DNA from: Gammaproteobacteria bacterium
Lineage (GTDB): Bacteria > Pseudomonadota > Gammaproteobacteria > Pseudomonadales > Azotimanducaceae
Assembly (NCBI GenBank): GCA_009846005.1
Contig: VXYL01000068.1
Location: 132,626-196,625 of the forward strand
Length of the DNA stretch: 64,000 nt
Reading direction: 5' to 3'
Translations under genes and position numbers: made by a program
Shown: piece after piece, positions 1-8,619 of the stretch
Layout of the letters: each line of letters opens with the position of its first letter
Numbering within the stretch: the first letter of the stretch is position 1
The notes under the pieces: generated by a model
The model's input: the letters and a program-made list of their open reading frames with translations, nothing else
What the model was told of the DNA's origin: nothing
Database searches by the model: none

Positions 1-285
1 GCAGCCGTTCTCGGCGGATTCGGCCTCCTTTACGAGCAGGTCGGCGACGTTCGCGTTGCCATGGAACGGCTGCAGACCGACTTGCTGAAGGAGATTCACG
101 CCCTGCGAGGAGAAATGCACGCCGAATTCGCGAGCGTACGGCAGGAGATGCACGCCGGATTCGCGAGCATACGGCAGGAGATGCACGCCGAAACCGCGAG
201 CATCCGAGAGGATATTTCGGGGGTGCGGGAACGGGTCGCGCGGGTCGAAACGCATTTGCAGCGCACAAGCCCCAACCACGAATAA
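1..285 (+). CDS. Small membrane-anchored coiled-coil protein, 5' end outside window
   Basis: The reading frame is open to the first base of the window, so the N-terminus is missing. The first visible residues (AAVLGGFGLLY) look like the end of a hydrophobic anchor, followed by about 80 residues of charged helix. Three tandem 11-residue repeats (consensus EMHAEFASIRQ) are encoded by three 33-bp DNA repeats at 112-210. An internal ATG at 61 could start a 74-residue soluble version, but the hydrophobic lead-in favours a start upstream of the window. Small anchored coiled coils of this kind are common and uncharacterised. No function can be assigned. Confidence 0.6.
   Translation, partial: AAVLGGFGLLYEQVGDVRVAMERLQTDLLKEIHALRGEMHAEFASVRQEMHAGFASIRQEMHAETASIREDISGVRERVARVETHLQRTSPNHE
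112..210 (+). repeat. Three tandem 33-bp repeats coding for a coiled coil
   Basis: Three consecutive in-frame 33-bp units each begin GAAATGCACGCC or GAGATGCACGCC and encode one 11-residue coiled-coil turn. The units differ at a few positions. Copy number could vary between strains by slippage without breaking the frame. Confidence 0.7.
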
Positions 286-320
286 GGCGACCGCGCGTGT
301 TCCGATCTCGAGTCCGAGGC

Positions 321-401
321 GTAGGGGCGACGCTACCGCGCCCGCCAGGGTGCGCCGTCGTCCGCGAACGTGGCACGTGACGGGACAAGCCCGTCCCCTA
401 C
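321..401. repeat. GTAG-type REP doublet, left arm in long form
   Basis: The left unit starts with GTAG at 321 and has the long form, with extra GC-rich sequence between the arms. The right unit is a hairpin with arms GACGGG/CCCGTC around ACAAG and ends CTAC at 398-401. The doublet fills most of the gap between the coiled-coil gene and the 3' end of the S41 peptidase gene. Confidence 0.7.
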
Positions 402-499
402 ATCGAGCTTCCCTCGGTGTCGTCGAAATGCGGACCAAAATGCCGTGACGCAACCGACACCAATGTCGTGCGCTTGCTTGCCGACGACGATCCGGGTCC

Positions 500-2803
500 T
501 TATCCCCCTGTCAACACCGCCACCGCCCGTTCCAGCAACTCGTCCCGCCCTGCGGTGATGCCTTCGACGGTTCGTGACACGGGCACCGTGGGCTGGATTC
601 CCACACCGTGGTGCTGGGATCCGTCGTGCTTCAGGACCCGCATGCCCGTCCATGTGACGTGGTAGCCACCGGGCAGCATGAACGGGTTGATGTTGCCGTT
701 GGTGCCGGCGGTGGGTCCGCCGACGATCTCGGCCAGCTTGTAGTGCTCGATGATGCCGAGAAAAGTCTCCGCGGCGCTGATAGCCCGTCCGTCGGTGACG
801 ACCGCGATGTTCTGGGTGAACCGGGGAGACTTGGGGTTCACCGGCCAGTTGCTGAACCGGAATTGCATGTCGCGCCGGTCCGGATGATTCACCAGCGGCA
901 CATGCCATTGCGCGGAGGTGACCGTTTCGTCGATCAGGTGCGCGATGACGGGGGTGAATGGGAACGCGGGGTAGCCGCGCATGTCGAAGACGATGCCCTT
1001 GGCATTCGCAAGCGTGGGCACCAAGTCGTTGAACTCGCGAACGTGCTGGATTCGGCCCAGATCGACGTACACCACGCCGGCGGCCAGTTCCGCGCCTTGA
1101 TCGGGGCGTGGCTCCGTGACGATGCCGTCTCCCCAGGGCGGCGTGTTCCTCTCGACGGCCACGGTCCGTTCCTTCCCGGATGGCGCCCGGACTTTCAACG
1201 CGATCGTCGACCCGGGTGGACCGAGCCCGAGGTCGGCTAGTGCGCGATGACGAAGGTGTTGCGCTGTCGCCGACGAGATCGTTTCCTCGAATGAGGCAAG
1301 GATCTCCAGCACCGGCCCCCCGTCGATTTCCGTAACCACGTCTCCCGGTCGCAGTTCCTTGATGCCTTCGCCGACGGCCGTAACCACGAGATCGTCTGCT
1401 ACCCAATCGCAGGCCAATGGAGGCAGCAGTCTTGGACCTTCGCCTTGGTGGGCAACCCGACCGTGGCCGTCGCGAAGGTCTGCCACGAGCCGCTTGATCG
1501 TGTCGATGAAGTCCACCTCTCCGGCGTCCACGGCGGCGGCCTTGAGTGAGCGTCGCAATGTGGTTTCCCAGTCGACGTCCACGACATCGAAATACGGATA
1601 GAAGTGCTGGAACACGTTCCAGGCCAGCACGACCGCCGCGAGTCGTGTTGAACGGTCGTCGCCGGTGGGTCGCCAGTGGTCGGGTACGACGCCGGCGGAC
1701 AGCGCTTCGTCGGGTGTCCCTTCGAAGGACGCCTGCTGATCGACGGGGATTGCCGTGGGGACAAGGGCGGAAACGCCGCCGCCGAGATCGGCCTCGATGG
1801 GCTCGTCTGGACTCAGGGGCGCTGTTGCGGAGGTCCGCAGATTGCTCGAGTAGATCGACGGTTGATCGCCAACCTTGACGCCGTTGTGTTCCCAGTAGCG
1901 GATCTCGGTCGGCCCCTCGGCGGTGAAGGCCGCAGGCCTCGCCAACACATCGCCGGTTGGCGCGACCCGCACTGTGGGTGCCACGTCTTGAAACACCGAT
2001 TGGAGAATCTGAGCCAGTTCCCTAGGCGTGGCCGCTTCCTCGACCCGACGCACCGCTTGGACGGCGAACAGGTTCCAGTCCGTCTCGGCAACCGCGTCGG
2101 TGGGGTGGAAGTAGCGCACGTATCCTAGCAGTCGCGCTAGTGCAAATAGGTTTTCCAGACCGCGTTCGCCGAGCTCGCCCGGCGGCTGGTTGCCTTCGCC
2201 GGCTACGCCGGCGATGTCGATCGCGACACCATCGAGCCAGGCCTTGCCGTTACCGATCAGCATCAGCCCGAAATTGATCGTCTCGGCATCCGGAGCGATG
2301 TCGCCGATTATCTCGAATCGCTGCCAGTCCCTGGCTCGGATCGGCCGGTCCTGCATGTTGTCGAAGAAACCCATGTGACCGCCTGGCCGGTCGACGCGGA
2401 ACCAGGCCTGCGCTCGTCCGGCCTGCAATCCCAACGGCAGCATTTCGGTTCGCACCCAGCCGCTGAACCGCACACGTTTGCCGCGGTAGGGCGTGGCGTC
2501 GGCCACCTGCATCACGTTGCCGAGCCCGCCGCCCCGCATGGCGTCCGCCTCGCTCGCGGCTGCGCCGACCTTGGACATCAGGACGACGTGTCTACCCGAT
2601 TTCGCGCCCTCGTCGCTGAGCTCGATGGTGTAGCCGTTTCGTTCGTTGATCGGCGGGGCGAACCAGCCGGTTGGGACTTGGCCCAAGGAGCCGTCCTCGA
2701 AGTCGAGGTTCGTGGGCTCGGCCGGTGCGGCATGGGCGCCGAGCGCGCCGGTCGCTAGCATCGCGGCAGGCAACCAACGGTTTCGATCTGACAACCACTG
2801 CAT
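500..2803 (-). CDS. Secreted S41 family peptidase
   Basis: The protein has 767 residues. ATG at 2803 is preceded by GAGGAGA. A Sec signal peptide (residues 1-25, ending GAHA) is followed by a beta-rich N-terminal region starting NLDFEDG, resembling galactose-binding-like domains. Then come a PDZ-like segment (LRPGDVVTEIDGGPVLEIL) and a C-terminal S41 (tricorn/C-terminal protease) domain. Its candidate nucleophile is the Ser of AISAAETF, followed by VGGPTAGTNG. A periplasmic or extracellular serine endopeptidase is expected; the substrate is unknown. It lies 31 bp downstream of the Clp-N/zinc-finger gene on the same strand and may be co-transcribed with it. Confidence 0.85.
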   Translation of the reverse strand: MQWLSDRNRWLPAAMLATGALGAHAAPAEPTNLDFEDGSLGQVPTGWFAPPINERNGYTIELSDEGAKSGRHVVLMSKVGAAASEADAMRGGGLGNVMQVADATPYRGKRVRFSGWVRTEMLPLGLQAGRAQAWFRVDRPGGHMGFFDNMQDRPIRARDWQRFEIIGDIAPDAETINFGLMLIGNGKAWLDGVAIDIAGVAGEGNQPPGELGERGLENLFALARLLGYVRYFHPTDAVAETDWNLFAVQAVRRVEEAATPRELAQILQSVFQDVAPTVRVAPTGDVLARPAAFTAEGPTEIRYWEHNGVKVGDQPSIYSSNLRTSATAPLSPDEPIEADLGGGVSALVPTAIPVDQQASFEGTPDEALSAGVVPDHWRPTGDDRSTRLAAVVLAWNVFQHFYPYFDVVDVDWETTLRRSLKAAAVDAGEVDFIDTIKRLVADLRDGHGRVAHQGEGPRLLPPLACDWVADDLVVTAVGEGIKELRPGDVVTEIDGGPVLEILASFEETISSATAQHLRHRALADLGLGPPGSTIALKVRAPSGKERTVAVERNTPPWGDGIVTEPRPDQGAELAAGVVYVDLGRIQHVREFNDLVPTLANAKGIVFDMRGYPAFPFTPVIAHLIDETVTSAQWHVPLVNHPDRRDMQFRFSNWPVNPKSPRFTQNIAVVTDGRAISAAETFLGIIEHYKLAEIVGGPTAGTNGNINPFMLPGGYHVTWTGMRVLKHDGSQHHGVGIQPTVPVSRTVEGITAGRDELLERAVAVLTGG

Positions 2804-2834
2804 TTCTTTCTCCTCGTCATGACTGGGTGTGAAG

Positions 2835-4154
2835 TCACTGCCCGTCAGCTCGTGTCGTGGTCTCGTCGATTCGCACGGCGCACACGCCGCAGATGAAGCG
2901 GGTCTGCGGCGGTGCGGTATAGAGATCCTCGTCCGCGCCGCAGTATCCACAGGCCGTGAACAATCCAGCCCGCTTCCCTCCCGTATAGCGATCCATGGGG
3001 TTGTCGGGAAGAGGTCGGCGACCGTGGATCATGGCGGCACAAGCGGCCGTGCATTCGTTGCAGATCTGGCTGAAGCGGTTTGGTGTCATCTGCGCCACAT
3101 CGAGCGCCGGTTTTCGGCAGAAGCTGCAGAACACGCAGCTCGCATCGTTCTCGTAGGCGATTCGGTCGGCGAGTGCGGTTCGCATTTGGATCGCGTCGAC
3201 ACCGAGACCTTCCACAAGCTCGAGGCCGCCGGCCGGGTTGCGCGGCGAGAGAATGCCCAGCAATGCATGATGGGTGCGAACGGTTTCCAGGGCGTAGCCA
3301 GGCATCAGCTGGGTAAGCAGCTCAAAGGTCGCCGCGGGGACGGGTATCTCCAGGAATGCGATGCCTGAATCGTCAACCCGAGCCTGCCTGCCAAGCCGTT
3401 CCGGCGTGACATCGAGCGTCCTGAGGACGGATGCCGCTATCCCGCTGTCGCCCAGGACAAGCGCCGCCAGCAAGTGGCGCCCCGAAAAGTCCTCGCCTTT
3501 CTGTGCGGCCATCAATGCGCCGATCAACACGCATTCGATGGACGCCGGCGCGTAGTCCGTCATCGAGAGTTCCCCGAGCAGACACTCATCGCTGGCGTCG
3601 CCGAGTTCGATGGACGCCGCCATTTGGTCGAAAACCGGATCGCAGGCCCTACGGTCGGTGGTGGTGAAGCGCAGGATGAAAAGGTGGTCGTTGTGTGCGA
3701 GGCAGTAATGCCGCTCCGAAGCCTGCGGCTGTCGGTTGTTCGCGGGATCGAGCCGGATGGCGGGTGTGCCCCCCAACATCGTATCGGTGTACTCGAACCG
3801 GGCGGACGGGTCCGATCGGGCTCGTTCGACGGCCTCGGCGGCAGCGCGGGCGGGGTCGCGGACACTACCGAGCCGGTGGCTGTTGAGTTCGAGGTCCGCC
3901 AGGCGCGAGCCGTTCTTGGTGACCTCGTAGTGCAAAGCGGGATAGCTCTGGCCCCACATCGAATGCGTGACCCGATGCCAGGTTTCGGGGATGGCGACCG
4001 AGAGACCGAGGTCGGCCAACTTGGCGCGCTTGGTCGTCGCCTTGGACGGGTTCGCCGCTGCCCGACGCAAGCGCCAGCGGGCGGCCGTGTAGGATTCACC
4101 GGTGCGGGCGGCGCGGGCTCGAACGAGCCGCTTGAAATGCTTGTCGACTGTCAC
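2835..4154 (-). CDS. Clp-N repeat protein with two C-terminal zinc fingers, no AAA+ domain
   Basis: The 439-residue protein starts with GTG, with GAGGTGG about 10 bases upstream. Four parts are visible. A basic N-terminal helix (1-35) contains ARTGESYTAARWRLR. Residues 48-185 resemble the PsbP/DcrB-like fold (AIPETWHRV to MAASIEL). Residues 205-330 contain a pair of Clp-N-like repeats (SGRHLLAALVL and HHALLGIL). Residues 343-372 form a ClpX-type C4 zinc finger (CSFCRKP, ICNEC), followed by a second CxxC/CxxC pair at 402-425. No Walker motifs are present, so it is not an unfoldase. An adaptor or regulator of Clp machinery is a reasonable inference, but its function is unproven. Confidence 0.75.
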   Translation of the reverse strand: MTVDKHFKRLVRARAARTGESYTAARWRLRRAAANPSKATTKRAKLADLGLSVAIPETWHRVTHSMWGQSYPALHYEVTKNGSRLADLELNSHRLGSVRDPARAAAEAVERARSDPSARFEYTDTMLGGTPAIRLDPANNRQPQASERHYCLAHNDHLFILRFTTTDRRACDPVFDQMAASIELGDASDECLLGELSMTDYAPASIECVLIGALMAAQKGEDFSGRHLLAALVLGDSGIAASVLRTLDVTPERLGRQARVDDSGIAFLEIPVPAATFELLTQLMPGYALETVRTHHALLGILSPRNPAGGLELVEGLGVDAIQMRTALADRIAYENDASCVFCSFCRKPALDVAQMTPNRFSQICNECTAACAAMIHGRRPLPDNPMDRYTGGKRAGLFTACGYCGADEDLYTAPPQTRFICGVCAVRIDETTTRADGQ

Positions 4155-4504
4155 GGGCGCAATCCACCTCGGACATCGATCCCCCAGCGATCACTCATCC
4201 GTTCGGGTAGACCGTGATCGTCACTTCAAAGGAATCGAATCCCCTTTGCCTCTTGGTTCGACCCTGCTGGGGAGGATCGATCGAGGTCCGGCGCGGAAGT
4301 TCGCCGAGTTCGATTCTCGGCTTGCTCCTGAGACGATGTCAAGCGTTAGGGCGCGCCTCGCAACGGTGCGGCGACGCCTTGTCGGGCGGAACGGGACAAG
4401 CCTGTCCCCGACGACGCAGCCTCGTAGGGGCGACCCTTGTGGTCGCCCGTGTGCTTTCTCGAGGGTTGCGGTTCGAGCAAGACGGGACGGGACAAGCCCG
4501 CCCC
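4155..4504. other. 350-bp intergenic region with REP cluster and inverted repeat
   Basis: This gap lies between the ald stop and the start of the Clp-N/zinc-finger gene, both on the minus strand. The left part should hold the promoter of the zinc-finger gene; an inverted repeat CAAAGG/CCTTTG with a 10-base spacer sits at 4227-4248. The right part is occupied by three GTAG-type palindromic repeats. No tRNA or small gene is convincing. Confidence 0.5.
4388..4412 (-). repeat. Degenerate REP unit
   Basis: The arms GGAACGGG/CCTGTCCC flank ACAAG, and the unit ends CGAC where other units end CTAC. It is read as a decayed member of the family, in reverse orientation and immediately left of a doublet. 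Confidence 0.55.
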
Positions 4505-4508
4505 CTAC
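4424..4508. repeat. GTAG-type REP doublet overlapping the ald stop codon
   Basis: The left unit starts with GTAG at 4424 and has a perfect hairpin GGGCGACC/GGTCGCCC around CTTGT. The right unit (4484-4508) has arms GGGACGGG/CCCGCCCC and ends CTAC at 4505-4508. On the minus strand that end is GTAG, and its TAG is the stop codon of ald. Confidence 0.75.
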
Positions 4509-5692
4509 GCGTTGCTCACCATGGAAAGTGCAGGACTCGGCGCGTAGGGCAACTCGATGAGGGTCGTTATGGGGCTCGCCGAAAGGGTGGCGTCAGGCTG
4601 CGTGGCCGGGAGGGGGGTATCGAGGGATTGAGCCACGGCTTCATGCCAGACGTTGCCCCCCGCGACGTTTACGCCGTTCGCGAGGTGCGGATCGTTGGCA
4701 GTTGCCTGACGCCAGCCCTTCTCGGCGATGGTTCTGACGTACGGCAGGGTGATGTTGTTCAGCGCCAGCGTCGCGGTGTGCGGTACGACGCCGGGCATAT
4801 TGGTGACGCAATAGTGGACCACGCCTTCGTGGACGAAGGTCGGTTGGTCGTGCGTAGTCGGACGGCTCGTTTCGAAACAGCCTCCTTGGTCGATGGAGAT
4901 GTCGACGAGTACCGAACCGTCGCGCATATCCCGAACGTCGTCGGCGCTCACCAGTTTCGGCGCCCGCGCTCCGGGGACCAGTACCGCGCCAACCACCAGG
5001 TCCGCGTCGAGAACATGCTCGCGAGTGGTCGATGCGTTTGCCATGACCGTCCGAGCGCGACCGTCGAATCGGTCGGCTAACCAGCGTAGTCGGGAGACGC
5101 TCTTGTCGAGGATGGTCACGTCGGCACCGAGACCGAGCGCGATCGTCGCCGCGTTGGCACCCGCCATTCCGCCGCCGATCACCACGACACGGGCCGGCGC
5201 GACACCCGGCACGCCGCCGAGCAACACGCCGCTGCCGCCGGTGGTCCGTTGCAGGGCATTGGCGCCCACCTGGACCGACATGCGCCCCGCGATCTCGCTC
5301 ATCGGCGACAGCAACGGCAGGCTGCCGTCGTCCGCGGTGACGGTCTCGTAGGCGATGGCGGCCGCGCCGCTTGCCCTCAGCGCGTTGGTCAACGCGGGGT
5401 TGGCGGCTAGGTGGAGGTAGGTGAAGAGTACCTGATCGTCGCGAAGCATCGCGCATTCGTCGAGATTCGGCTCCTTGACCTTGACGACGAGTGTTTGGGC
5501 GAAGGCTTGCGCCGTGGAGCCGATGCAAGCACCGGCAGCGAGGTAGTCAGCGTCGCTGAATCCGATGCCTGCCCCGGCGTTCTCCTCGACGACGACGGCA
5601 TGTCCGTCGCGGATCAATTCGGCAACGGCGGTGGGGGTGAGTCCGACGCGGTATTCGTGGACCTTGGTCTCCTTGGGGACGCCAATGCGCAT
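4505..5692 (-). CDS. ald: Alanine dehydrogenase
   Basis: The 395-residue protein matches NAD-dependent L-alanine dehydrogenase, which interconverts alanine and pyruvate plus ammonia. It begins MRIGVPKETKVHEYRVGLTP, has a Rossmann motif VVVIGGGMAGANAA in mid-protein, and carries the conserved MPGVVPHTATLALNN segment near the C-terminus. Family members are usually about 370 residues; here a low-complexity tail of some 25-30 residues follows HEAVAQSLD. The stop codon is the TAG inside a REP head. It is divergent from an Lrp/AsnC regulator, the usual local controller of ald genes. Confidence 0.93.
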   Translation of the reverse strand: MRIGVPKETKVHEYRVGLTPTAVAELIRDGHAVVVEENAGAGIGFSDADYLAAGACIGSTAQAFAQTLVVKVKEPNLDECAMLRDDQVLFTYLHLAANPALTNALRASGAAAIAYETVTADDGSLPLLSPMSEIAGRMSVQVGANALQRTTGGSGVLLGGVPGVAPARVVVIGGGMAGANAATIALGLGADVTILDKSVSRLRWLADRFDGRARTVMANASTTREHVLDADLVVGAVLVPGARAPKLVSADDVRDMRDGSVLVDISIDQGGCFETSRPTTHDQPTFVHEGVVHYCVTNMPGVVPHTATLALNNITLPYVRTIAEKGWRQATANDPHLANGVNVAGGNVWHEAVAQSLDTPLPATQPDATLSASPITTLIELPYAPSPALSMVSNA

Positions 5693-5789
5693 CGCCTTCG
5701 CCTTTGTGGTGTGCCAGTGGCTATGACGTTAGCTAATTCGAGACGCAATGCGTTTGCGTTTTCACCTGCAATCGTCGAGTATTTCAGGA

Positions 5790-5802
5790 TTATCTTCGAT
5801 AA
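5790..5802. promoter_or_regulatory. Inverted repeat in the ald/lrp divergent region, candidate operator
   Basis: TTATC-TTC-GATAA is a perfect 5-bp inverted repeat in the AT-rich part of the 125-bp gap between ald and the Lrp-type gene, 16 bp upstream of the regulator start. Its position fits autoregulation and control of ald. No biochemical evidence is available. Confidence 0.4.
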
Positions 5803-5817
5803 AATTCGGAATGTACC

Positions 5818-6288
5818 GTGGAATCCATCGAATTGGATCAAAGAGACCGAGTGATCCTGCACGAGATACAGCAGGACGGACGGATCACCAACGCGGATCT
5901 CGCCGAACGCATCAACCTCTCGGAATCTGCAAGCCTGCGGCGTCTCAAGCGCCTGGAGGACGCCGGCATGATCCGCGGCTACGTCGGGTTGGTGGATCAG
6001 TCGCTTGCCGGGTATCCGGACAATGTGTTCGTGCAGATTACGCTGGCAAGCCAGCAGCGCGACGATCTCGCGGCATTCGAACGCGCGATCGTCGAACTGC
6101 CCGAGGTCATGGAGTGCTACGTGATGTCGGGGGAGGCCGACTATTTGGTGCGCGTCATCGTTCGCGACGCCCGGGACTACGAACGCATCCACAGCCAATA
6201 CCTGACGGCATTGCCGGGCGTGGACCGCGTACATTCGAGTTTCGCGCTGCGCACTGTGGTGAAGCGCACGGAACTACCGGTTCGTTAG
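5818..6288 (+). CDS. Lrp/AsnC family transcriptional regulator
   Basis: The 156-residue protein has an N-terminal helix-turn-helix (ITNADLAERINLSESASLRRLKRLEDAGMI) and a C-terminal RAM ligand-sensing domain (NVFVQITLAS to VHSSFALRTVVK). The start is GTG with GGA upstream. Lrp/AsnC proteins bind amino acids and act on neighbouring metabolic genes, so this one probably senses alanine and controls the divergent ald gene. Confidence 0.9.
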   Translation: MESIELDQRDRVILHEIQQDGRITNADLAERINLSESASLRRLKRLEDAGMIRGYVGLVDQSLAGYPDNVFVQITLASQQRDDLAAFERAIVELPEVMECYVMSGEADYLVRVIVRDARDYERIHSQYLTALPGVDRVHSSFALRTVVKRTELPVR

Positions 6289-6330
6289 CGGCGCGACTCG
6301 CGGGTCGGACGCCGCGGTTTCCTGAACCAC

Positions 6331-6357
6331 GGGACGGGACAGGCGCCCGTCCCCTAC
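6331..6357 (-). repeat. Single GTAG-type REP in a convergent gap
   Basis: A perfect hairpin GGGACGGG/CCCGTCCC with loop ACAGGCG ends CTAC at 6354-6357. It lies between the lrp stop and the stop of the convergent metallophosphoesterase gene, where it could act as a bidirectional transcript end. Confidence 0.7.
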
Positions 6358-6376
6358 GAGGGTGACGCGGTTGCCT

Positions 6377-8461
6377 TTACCTGTCGACCGACCGGGTGAA
6401 GGTCCCGGAGGCGGCCACGGGCGCTTCGCCGAAGCGGTCCGGGACCCAATGCAGCGCGACGCCGTCGGAACCCTTCGCGTACCAGGGGATTTCGTTCACG
6501 TCATCCCCCGCATCCCAGTCGATCGCCGCGATGGCGAGTCGTACGGTTTGCCAGGCCTCCCCGGCGTGTTCGTCGAGAAACGCCCCATCGACCTTGAACT
6601 CCACGTCGTACCCTACGTCCGTGGCGGTTGCCCTCGATTCAACCGCCGCGCGCGATGCGTCGAGGAAGCGCAGATAGTAGCTCTCCTCCACGATCCCGCG
6701 AAGTGTGACGAACCCGACAGCCATTTGGGCGAGATCCCCGCGTTGCGTCGAATCGTAGAGGCGGAGATTCGCTGAGCGTTTTGGGTCGGGACGGGAATCC
6801 ACGGCGACCATCACGGAGTCCTGTGTCAGGAGACCGCGTGCTTCGTCGGCCAATTGGCTGTCATCCCGTACACGAACCGCAACGTAGAGATCCCCGTCGG
6901 ATTCCCGAACCGCGAACGAGTAGGCGATATCGGTCCCGGCGGTGGGTGGCGAAACGACGTCACCTTGACGGTGGGCGACGTAGGGCAGGGATTCCCACTC
7001 CGCGAGGTCGCCGTCGACGGACGGGGCGTCGCCGGCGGGAATCGGCAGTGTTGTGACGGGTAGCAGGGCGGACACCACGTTCAACTCGACGGGATGTTGG
7101 CCCGTGTGCGTGGACAGCGACCAGAACACGCGTCCAGGACGGATGTCGTGGTAGGCGATCGGCTTGTCCGACGAGAGGGAGAAGGAGAACAGGTTCACGC
7201 CGTTGCCGGGGATCGTGACGGTCTGGGCGGCGCCCGCGTAGCGCAAATCCGGACCGGGGTCGACATGGAAGGCGACCGTAAGATCGGCCTCGCCCGCGTT
7301 GGCGACCTGGAACGACACGCTGCCTTTCGAGAAGACCGTGTCATTGGACAACATCAGGGGCGGCGCGGATTGCACCGCGTCGTCCAGCCAGCGCATGGTG
7401 TCGCGCACGTCCTCGGTCAAGAGGTCCTCGTCTTGAATGCCGTCGAGCATCAGGTTGGCGACCCGGGGACCGCCTGCGGTCATCGTCACCAGGGCCACAT
7501 GGTCGAATTCCCCGTAGAGGTTGCCGCGCAGGCTGCTGCCGCCGCCCGTGGAGGCGAGGGTGATGTAGTTCCTGTTCTGGCGTACCACCTTGACGTAGTG
7601 GTGAAAGTGGCCGGCGAACACGGTGTAGTCGCGGTCGGCAAGCATCGCCTCCACCCTGGGCCAGTCGCCCCGAACGCTCGCGTAGTCCCAGAGCGGTTGG
7701 TGGACGATGACGATGGTCCAGCGCGGGTCGGGCACCTCGGCCAACGTCCGTTCGATGAACTCGAGCTGCTCGGCTTGGGTCCATGGGCCCGGCACCGGGG
7801 CATCCGGTTTGCTGACCATGCTGAAGAGTTCCGAGTTCAGCACGACGAACAGCACATCCTTGTAGACGAAGCGGTAGAAGGACGGGCCGAAACGTGCCTG
7901 CCAGGTCTCCGCCATGGTGGCGTTGCTCATGTCGTGGTTGCCGGCCGCGTAGAAGAACGGCACTTCAAGCTGTTCGATGAAGCCTTCGAACTCGTCCCAT
8001 TCGCTATCGATCTGGGCTTGGTCTTCGGTGTAGCCCTCGATGAGATCGCCGACGCTCAAGACGAAGGCGGGTTCGAGCACGTTGACCTTGGGGATCGCCG
8101 ACGCGAATACCCCGGGTCGGGCGCCCCCTGTGCGGTCGCTCACGATGACGAAATGGAAGTCCTCTTCGGCGTCGTTGGCCTCGAGGCCGGTCCACGGCGC
8201 TGCACCGCCGGTGGCTTGGACGTCGAATCTTGCGGCGTCCGTGGACTCGGTGTCGGGCTGTCCGGCGGATTGGCCGCAGCCGACAAGGAGCACGAGAGTG
8301 GCAGTGAGGCCGAAAAAGGCGCCCTGGATTCGGCATCCACCCGTAGGGGCGGGGCTTGCCCCCGCCCGTGAGCGCAGCACGACGGGCGCTCCACCGAGAC
8401 GGGCGAGAGAAAAGGCCGCCCCTGCCGACTTCGCGCCATGCGCCGGTTTGCCGTTGTGCAT
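6377..8461 (-). CDS. Metallophosphoesterase lipoprotein with C-terminal CBM9-like domain
   Basis: The 694-residue protein has a hydrophobic segment ending in a lipobox (LVGC) near residue 62. Calcineurin-like phosphoesterase motifs follow: VSDRTGG in place of the usual DxH, VGDLIEG, AGNHDMS, VIVHQPLW and AGHFHH. The C-terminal 200 residues (DGDLAEWESLPY onward) resemble carbohydrate-binding module 9/DOMON-like domains. A secreted, membrane-tethered phosphoesterase is expected. The N-terminal 47 residues before the signal core are atypical because a REP element lies in frame within them. ATG at 8461 has AGGA upstream; I found no convincing start after the repeat. Confidence 0.82.
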   Translation of the reverse strand: MHNGKPAHGAKSAGAAFSLARLGGAPVVLRSRAGASPAPTGGCRIQGAFFGLTATLVLLVGCGQSAGQPDTESTDAARFDVQATGGAAPWTGLEANDAEEDFHFVIVSDRTGGARPGVFASAIPKVNVLEPAFVLSVGDLIEGYTEDQAQIDSEWDEFEGFIEQLEVPFFYAAGNHDMSNATMAETWQARFGPSFYRFVYKDVLFVVLNSELFSMVSKPDAPVPGPWTQAEQLEFIERTLAEVPDPRWTIVIVHQPLWDYASVRGDWPRVEAMLADRDYTVFAGHFHHYVKVVRQNRNYITLASTGGGSSLRGNLYGEFDHVALVTMTAGGPRVANLMLDGIQDEDLLTEDVRDTMRWLDDAVQSAPPLMLSNDTVFSKGSVSFQVANAGEADLTVAFHVDPGPDLRYAGAAQTVTIPGNGVNLFSFSLSSDKPIAYHDIRPGRVFWSLSTHTGQHPVELNVVSALLPVTTLPIPAGDAPSVDGDLAEWESLPYVAHRQGDVVSPPTAGTDIAYSFAVRESDGDLYVAVRVRDDSQLADEARGLLTQDSVMVAVDSRPDPKRSANLRLYDSTQRGDLAQMAVGFVTLRGIVEESYYLRFLDASRAAVESRATATDVGYDVEFKVDGAFLDEHAGEAWQTVRLAIAAIDWDAGDDVNEIPWYAKGSDGVALHWVPDRFGEAPVAASGTFTRSVDR
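8343..8370 (+). repeat. GTAG-type REP inside the metallophosphoesterase coding region
   Basis: GTAG at 8343 is followed by a perfect hairpin GGGCGGGG/CCCCGCCC around CTTGC. Read on the minus strand it encodes the residues RAGASPAPTG ahead of the lipoprotein signal core, so the repeat is probably translated. Confidence 0.7.
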
Positions 8462-8619
8462 GATTTCGATGTCCTACCGTAAGTGCTAGCGAAGACAAAT
8501 GGACTGCAGGCAGCCTGTCCCGTGCTGAATGACGCGACGGCAGGCGCTGCCGAGGAGCGCGAAGTATATACGTCGGTTGATCGTTGTGAGCGATTGGCGC
8601 CGATCTCTGGCGAGCAGGG

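Noticed and set aside
2835-4154. Calling the Clp-N/zinc-finger protein ClpX or ClpC
   Set aside because: There is no AAA+ domain or Walker motif; only the accessory modules are shared.
4227-4260. tRNA-like T-arm words (TTCGAATC type)
   Set aside because: The stem-loop sizes do not fit a T-arm, and no acceptor, D or anticodon arms are found at proper distances on either strand.
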